Below, piece after piece: positions 37,231 through 40,626 of a stretch of DNA of 40,626 nucleotides. Made by a program: the position numbers and the translations under genes. Under the pieces are notes generated by a model. That model made no database searches. It was not told where the DNA came from and saw nothing but the letters and a program-made list of their open reading frames with translations. Positions within the stretch are counted from its first letter, which is position 1; the number at the start of each line of letters is the position of its first letter. Origin of the DNA: a virus; the IMG/VR virus record IMGVR_UViG_3300017786_000035, positions 1 through 40,626 of that record; one strand, given 5' to 3'.

Positions 37231-40190
37231 TAGTTTAAGTCTGTTTTAGTAACGATTGATGCGATTGTCAGTGGATACGGCTCAGTGTGTTTAATAGTCG
37301 GTACGTTATCTACACCGAATGTAGACCCAGACACTGGACGTTCTTTGTCGAAGCCAGTAAATCCAGTTGAACCGTAAGAAGTAGATACTTGGTTAGTAGC
37401 TAACGAATCTTTAACCCCTAGTGAGTAGCTCCATGAATTGATTAAGAATGGTTTAAGTGAAATAATACGTGCGTTATCAGAACCGTAGGCTGGCTTATTT
37501 CTTCCGTCCCACGTTGGGAACATCATCTTAAGCTCACCTTCATACTTAGTCCCAACAACTAGATCTTGTGTAGTTGAGCGATTTGAAATTGTAATAACCC
37601 CGCCGGCAACTACCTGCTCACCTATGTATTGACCATCCTGTATAACTGATACAGTTGTGCCATTACTGAAACGTGAGCTTACAGTTACGCTGATATCTGA
37701 GCCATCTGTTGGCTTAGTCATTGTAAGGTGACTATCAAGGAATGGGTACACAGTTGTCTGCAGTGGATCTGTTTGAGATAATGCTTCGGTATAGACTGAT
37801 GATCCACGTCTGACTATCACCCATAGTTGATCGAGTTCGGATTGTGCCCCTCTGTGTAGTACAGAAATATCATATATGTTATCTGAGCCACTGATTGTGT
37901 GCTCAGACCAAGCATAAAACTCTTCTTGCCTGTGATATGACAAGCAGAATAGTCTATTGCCATTTGTTCTTACCCACAAACGAGGTTGTGGTGTGTGCTG
38001 ATACGCAATCTGCTTAATTGGATCTTGTAGGAATGTTGGGTAGATTAACTTAGACACATCGTTAGACGATGAGTTAGCTAAATTAGCATCATACTTGTAT
38101 TCCATCAATCTAGTGCCAGATTGGTCAGGATAGAAAATAGATGAGCCTACAACTTCAGCTTGCTGATTACATGGCTCTTCTTCAGTTAGCTCAATACGAA
38201 TAGTCTTTGGACTAATGCCGTACTGGTACTGGTTGGGTACAATTCGGTAGATACCGCCCGTAGTTCCAATTACTAAATCACGAGAAGCCACAAGCCAACG
38301 AACGCCAGCTGTTGAGTTATCTAGTTCATAAGTAATACCGCTGGTGTCTAAGACTTGACCATCATTTTCAGCAGTCTTGAAACTTTCCTCTACACCAGCT
38401 GCGCTGAAGAACAGGTTATTAGCATTTTTATATGTGCCACCAAATATCCGACGCTGTTCAAACTTAGCAACAGTTCGTGGGTAGTTACCCACATACCAAG
38501 CACCTTTATTAAATTCTGTGAACTCACCAGCATTCTCATAGCCTAGAGTTCTGGTATCTTTAGGAACTGGTGACAGCAACTCAGCTCTGACTTGTGTAGC
38601 TGAGTTTACAGCAACAATCTTCATGAACACAAGACCAGATGGAAGTCTGCCTCGGCAGTGACGTCCAATATCGTCAGTTGTAAACTCGGATGTCTGAGCA
38701 TTTAGCAAGACATCATTAGCTACTGCTGTAATAGTAAGTGTTCCTGTTGGGATAACTAACTTATCACCGCTTTCAATGTGTGGCGTAGTCTCACACTCGA
38801 CAACATCCAATTGTTTTGCGGTAGTAAGATTGCCAAATAAATCTTTAACATTTCCAGCATACTCTGTAGCTGCATTTCCAGCTGTACCCAGATACGTATT
38901 GTGAGAGAAAGCTCTATTACCTGTATCTAACAATATTGCAGTGGTCACATCCACATTACCGTCTACATCTGGACCTTTCATGTGCAACGGTGTGGTAACT
39001 AACTTACCATACGCCTTGTATACAGACCCAGCTGTATAATCGTCATCAGAGTAAGTTCCTCGGTAGAACTCCACAGGGTGGTCTTCAGTTCCACGATGCT
39101 TTTTAATCTTTACCCAACGAGTCGTAGTTCTAGTATTTCCAACAACTACATCATCATTACGTCGATCACTGCCAACGCGGATGAAAGAACCTTCAAGTCC
39201 TTTATTAAATACTGCCGTATCACAACGTAAGTGAATCTCATCTCTCGGAACTCCTTCTAAGGCAAGTGCCCTGTCCTGCTCAGCACCAGTAAGTGGTGAT
39301 GCAGATGCATCCGATTCGTCTACTTCGTTAGAGTCAAGTAAGTACAGCTGAGCAACTGGGTCTTGGATATCAACAACGGATTCAACGGGCTCTACATACA
39401 CAACTGTGTTTGTAGGGTCTGCTGTAGTGTAACTGCCACCTAATGCAGCATCTAACACCTTACCCAAAAACTTCTCGCCTTCTACTTCATACTCTACATA
39501 GTAGTTCTCCCAGTTACCGTCACCAGCAGATACAATAGATGAAAAGTCCGAGGCTGTGCTCTCAAGTTTAACAATGCGTGTGTTACTTGTTATACTAAAA
39601 GATTTAGTCTCAGCTTCGGGCTTGAGTATTGGCTCAAAGTCAAAGTCAAGATCTGACAATGTCCAAGATGTATCACCCTGCACTTCGAGCCCCGATGTTA
39701 TCGTAAGACCGTCAGAAGACACAAGCGTTTTGTTAACGCCACTATCAGTAGCTGTTAAAGTCTTAGCGATCGTAATTAAGTCAGCTGTAAATTTAGCTGG
39801 CTTATGTAATCCATGAGTAATATACAACGCATCAGTCTCAGAACTAAAACGTAAGTCTGGTATATCTGAGGACGAATACGCAGAGGCTACCGAATCTTTT
39901 AGTGTACCATCGGCATCGTATACTTTAATCAATGATGGTTCAAATACAATACGGTATGGTACATCTGTAGCTAAAGTAACATCAATGCTTCTAAACTTAT
40001 CGCCAGTAGATCCAAGATAATTTACATGCTTGAAGCCAGATCTAAAGATAGCTGGTCCTTGTAGGCTTGGAAAGAAGTTCTTAAATACGCGAGCTGAGTT
40101 AGCTACACGTTTAATATCTAAACGTCCAAGGATGTAGTCACTAATGAGACCACCTGAAAAATCTGACTGTACGTTGCTATACCTTGCCAT
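37230..40190 (-). CDS. Tail tubular protein B (nozzle)
   Basis: A 986-aa protein starting MARYSNVQSDFSGGLISDYI. The opening 'FSGGLI(S)...GR.D...', 'KNFFPSLQGPAIFRSGFKHV' and the later 'AKFEQRRIFGGTYKNANNLFFSAAG' and 'NGQVLDTSGITYELDNSTAGVRWL' are typical of nozzle proteins. It is longer than T7 gp12 (794 aa). It forms the distal tail tube under tubular A. An ATG at 40205 would add five residues; ATG 40190 is preferred because it starts the conserved N-terminus. Both overlap the tubular A gene. Confidence 0.88.
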   Translation of the reverse strand: MARYSNVQSDFSGGLISDYILGRLDIKRVANSARVFKNFFPSLQGPAIFRSGFKHVNYLGSTGDKFRSIDVTLATDVPYRIVFEPSLIKVYDADGTLKDSVASAYSSSDIPDLRFSSETDALYITHGLHKPAKFTADLITIAKTLTATDSGVNKTLVSSDGLTITSGLEVQGDTSWTLSDLDFDFEPILKPEAETKSFSITSNTRIVKLESTASDFSSIVSAGDGNWENYYVEYEVEGEKFLGKVLDAALGGSYTTADPTNTVVYVEPVESVVDIQDPVAQLYLLDSNEVDESDASASPLTGAEQDRALALEGVPRDEIHLRCDTAVFNKGLEGSFIRVGSDRRNDDVVVGNTRTTTRWVKIKKHRGTEDHPVEFYRGTYSDDDYTAGSVYKAYGKLVTTPLHMKGPDVDGNVDVTTAILLDTGNRAFSHNTYLGTAGNAATEYAGNVKDLFGNLTTAKQLDVVECETTPHIESGDKLVIPTGTLTITAVANDVLLNAQTSEFTTDDIGRHCRGRLPSGLVFMKIVAVNSATQVRAELLSPVPKDTRTLGYENAGEFTEFNKGAWYVGNYPRTVAKFEQRRIFGGTYKNANNLFFSAAGVEESFKTAENDGQVLDTSGITYELDNSTAGVRWLVASRDLVIGTTGGIYRIVPNQYQYGISPKTIRIELTEEEPCNQQAEVVGSSIFYPDQSGTRLMEYKYDANLANSSSNDVSKLIYPTFLQDPIKQIAYQHTPQPRLWVRTNGNRLFCLSYHRQEEFYAWSEHTISGSDNIYDISVLHRGAQSELDQLWVIVRRGSSVYTEALSQTDPLQTTVYPFLDSHLTMTKPTDGSDISVTVSSRFSNGTTVSVIQDGQYIGEQVVAGGVITISNRSTTQDLVVGTKYEGELKMMFPTWDGRNKPAYGSDNARIISLKPFLINSWSYSLGVKDSLATNQVSTSYGSTGFTGFDKERPVSGSTFGVDNVPTIKHTEPYPLTIASIVTKTDLN

Positions 40191-40626
40191 AGTTCTGATG
40201 CCCACCTAAGAACTGTGAGTTCTCCTCATTAATATATGTTTGAGCTGGTCCTTGACGACCCTCCAATACTCGTGCTCTTTTTAGAGCCTTCTGATATTGT
40301 ACATATAATATCTCGTGGCGGTTTTCAGAGCCTGACAACTCGATTGCCATGTTCTGTGCCATGTGCAATGTAAGCACACGAGTCAGAAACTCAGGCAACG
40401 CAGTTGCAGATGAGAGGTCAGGAACATACGTATAAGTTACCTTTAATGATGTTTTATCTGCATACAGTAGACCATTTGCATATCTGTAGTCACCGCAGAG
40501 ATAGTCGTCTTCATCTTCGACGATAAGTAGAATGTTTAAATCGGACGGAAGTGAGTAAGAGTAACTAAACTTCTTAAACTCAGTACTTCCAGATACACCT
40601 GTTAGCGTAGAACGCTTGGTGTTATA
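40177..40626 (-). CDS. Tail tubular protein A, C-terminal part (continues from the window start)
   Basis: In-frame continuation of the gene that begins at 285. The visible C-terminal part reads CGDYRYANGLLYADK, then ATALPEFLTRVLTLHMAQNM and NRHEILYVQYQKALKRARVLEG, ending GGHQNYGKV. 'LP..F...L...LA..MA..L.G......L...Y..AL..AR..' is the classical C-terminal pattern of gp11-type proteins. A TTG inside (40398) is not a start. The 40504-40626 part is the second copy of the repeat. Confidence 0.85.
   Translation of the reverse strand, partial: YNTKRSTLTGVSGSTEFKKFSYSYSLPSDLNILLIVEDEDDYLCGDYRYANGLLYADKTSLKVTYTYVPDLSSATALPEFLTRVLTLHMAQNMAIELSGSENRHEILYVQYQKALKRARVLEGRQGPAQTYINEENSQFLGGHQNYGKV
40504..40626. 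repeat. Direct terminal repeat, right copy (circular overlap)
   Basis: Exact copy of 1-123. See the left copy: joining the two restores one uninterrupted 203-codon gene. Confidence 0.95.

Noticed and set aside
40177-40398. Separate 73-aa gene at the right end
   Set aside because: It begins at an internal TTG of the tail tubular A gene, whose frame continues across the circular join.
1-40626. CRISPR arrays, tRNA genes and insertion sequences
   Set aside because: No regularly spaced direct repeats, tRNA cloverleaf or transposase was seen on either strand.

Overview
The window is an essentially complete genome of a short-tailed (T7-like, podovirus-type) tailed bacteriophage. The first 123 bases recur exactly as the last 123, inside one gene that stays in frame across the join. 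The molecule therefore closes to a circle of about 40,503 bp, and the window ends are arbitrary cuts inside the tail tubular protein A gene. There is no integrase, repressor, tRNA or T7-type RNA polymerase that I can recognise, so it looks lytic and dependent on host RNA polymerase. Start codons are preceded by A/T-rich stretches (often TTATT-ATG or TATACT-ATG) rather than Shine-Dalgarno motifs. This hints at a host that does not rely on Shine-Dalgarno initiation. The host itself cannot be named from sequence alone; the gene set resembles uncultured marine or freshwater podoviruses.

Layout. Two transcription blocks diverge from a control region at 7006-8129. The minus-strand block runs leftward from 7005, crosses the artificial ends and continues down to 24458. 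In order it holds putative small terminase, large terminase, a small GNAT-like protein, a Pro-rich protein, portal, a Bbp19-like protein, scaffold, major capsid protein, tail tubular proteins A and B, and three internal virion (ejection) proteins, the largest with an HExxH zinc-peptidase motif. A LamG-like fibre protein, a cluster of tiny membrane proteins (holin/spanin candidates), four very basic small proteins and a TNF-like adhesin follow. The plus-strand block (8130-24461) holds small early genes, a stand-alone sigma-70 region 4 protein, a complete ubiquitin-like pathway, a PD-(D/E)XK nuclease, an endolysin, DNA polymerase A, a candidate ssDNA-binding protein, an AEP-type primase, a UvrD-like helicase, an SNF2-like ATPase and a metallophosphoesterase.

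The most striking feature is at 10683-14296. It has a ubiquitin-like beta-grasp protein, an E2-like protein with an HPN...GQIC active-site arrangement (PRTRC-B type), an uncharacterised 112-aa protein, a ThiF/E1-like adenylating enzyme and a JAMM deubiquitinase-like peptidase with a perfect HxH-x7-S-x2-D signature. A VRR-type nuclease is coupled to the end. A strong terminator-like hairpin sits between the Ubl gene and the enzyme genes, which could keep modifier and enzymes at different levels.

The control region holds at least eight GTGTACC/GGTACAC repeats and an inverted duplication centred near 8010. The right arm of that duplication carries an intact 76-aa gene and the left arm a decayed copy with the same upstream operator and downstream terminator. 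Stem-loops precede many plus-strand start codons and give the early block a hairpin-leader-gene architecture.
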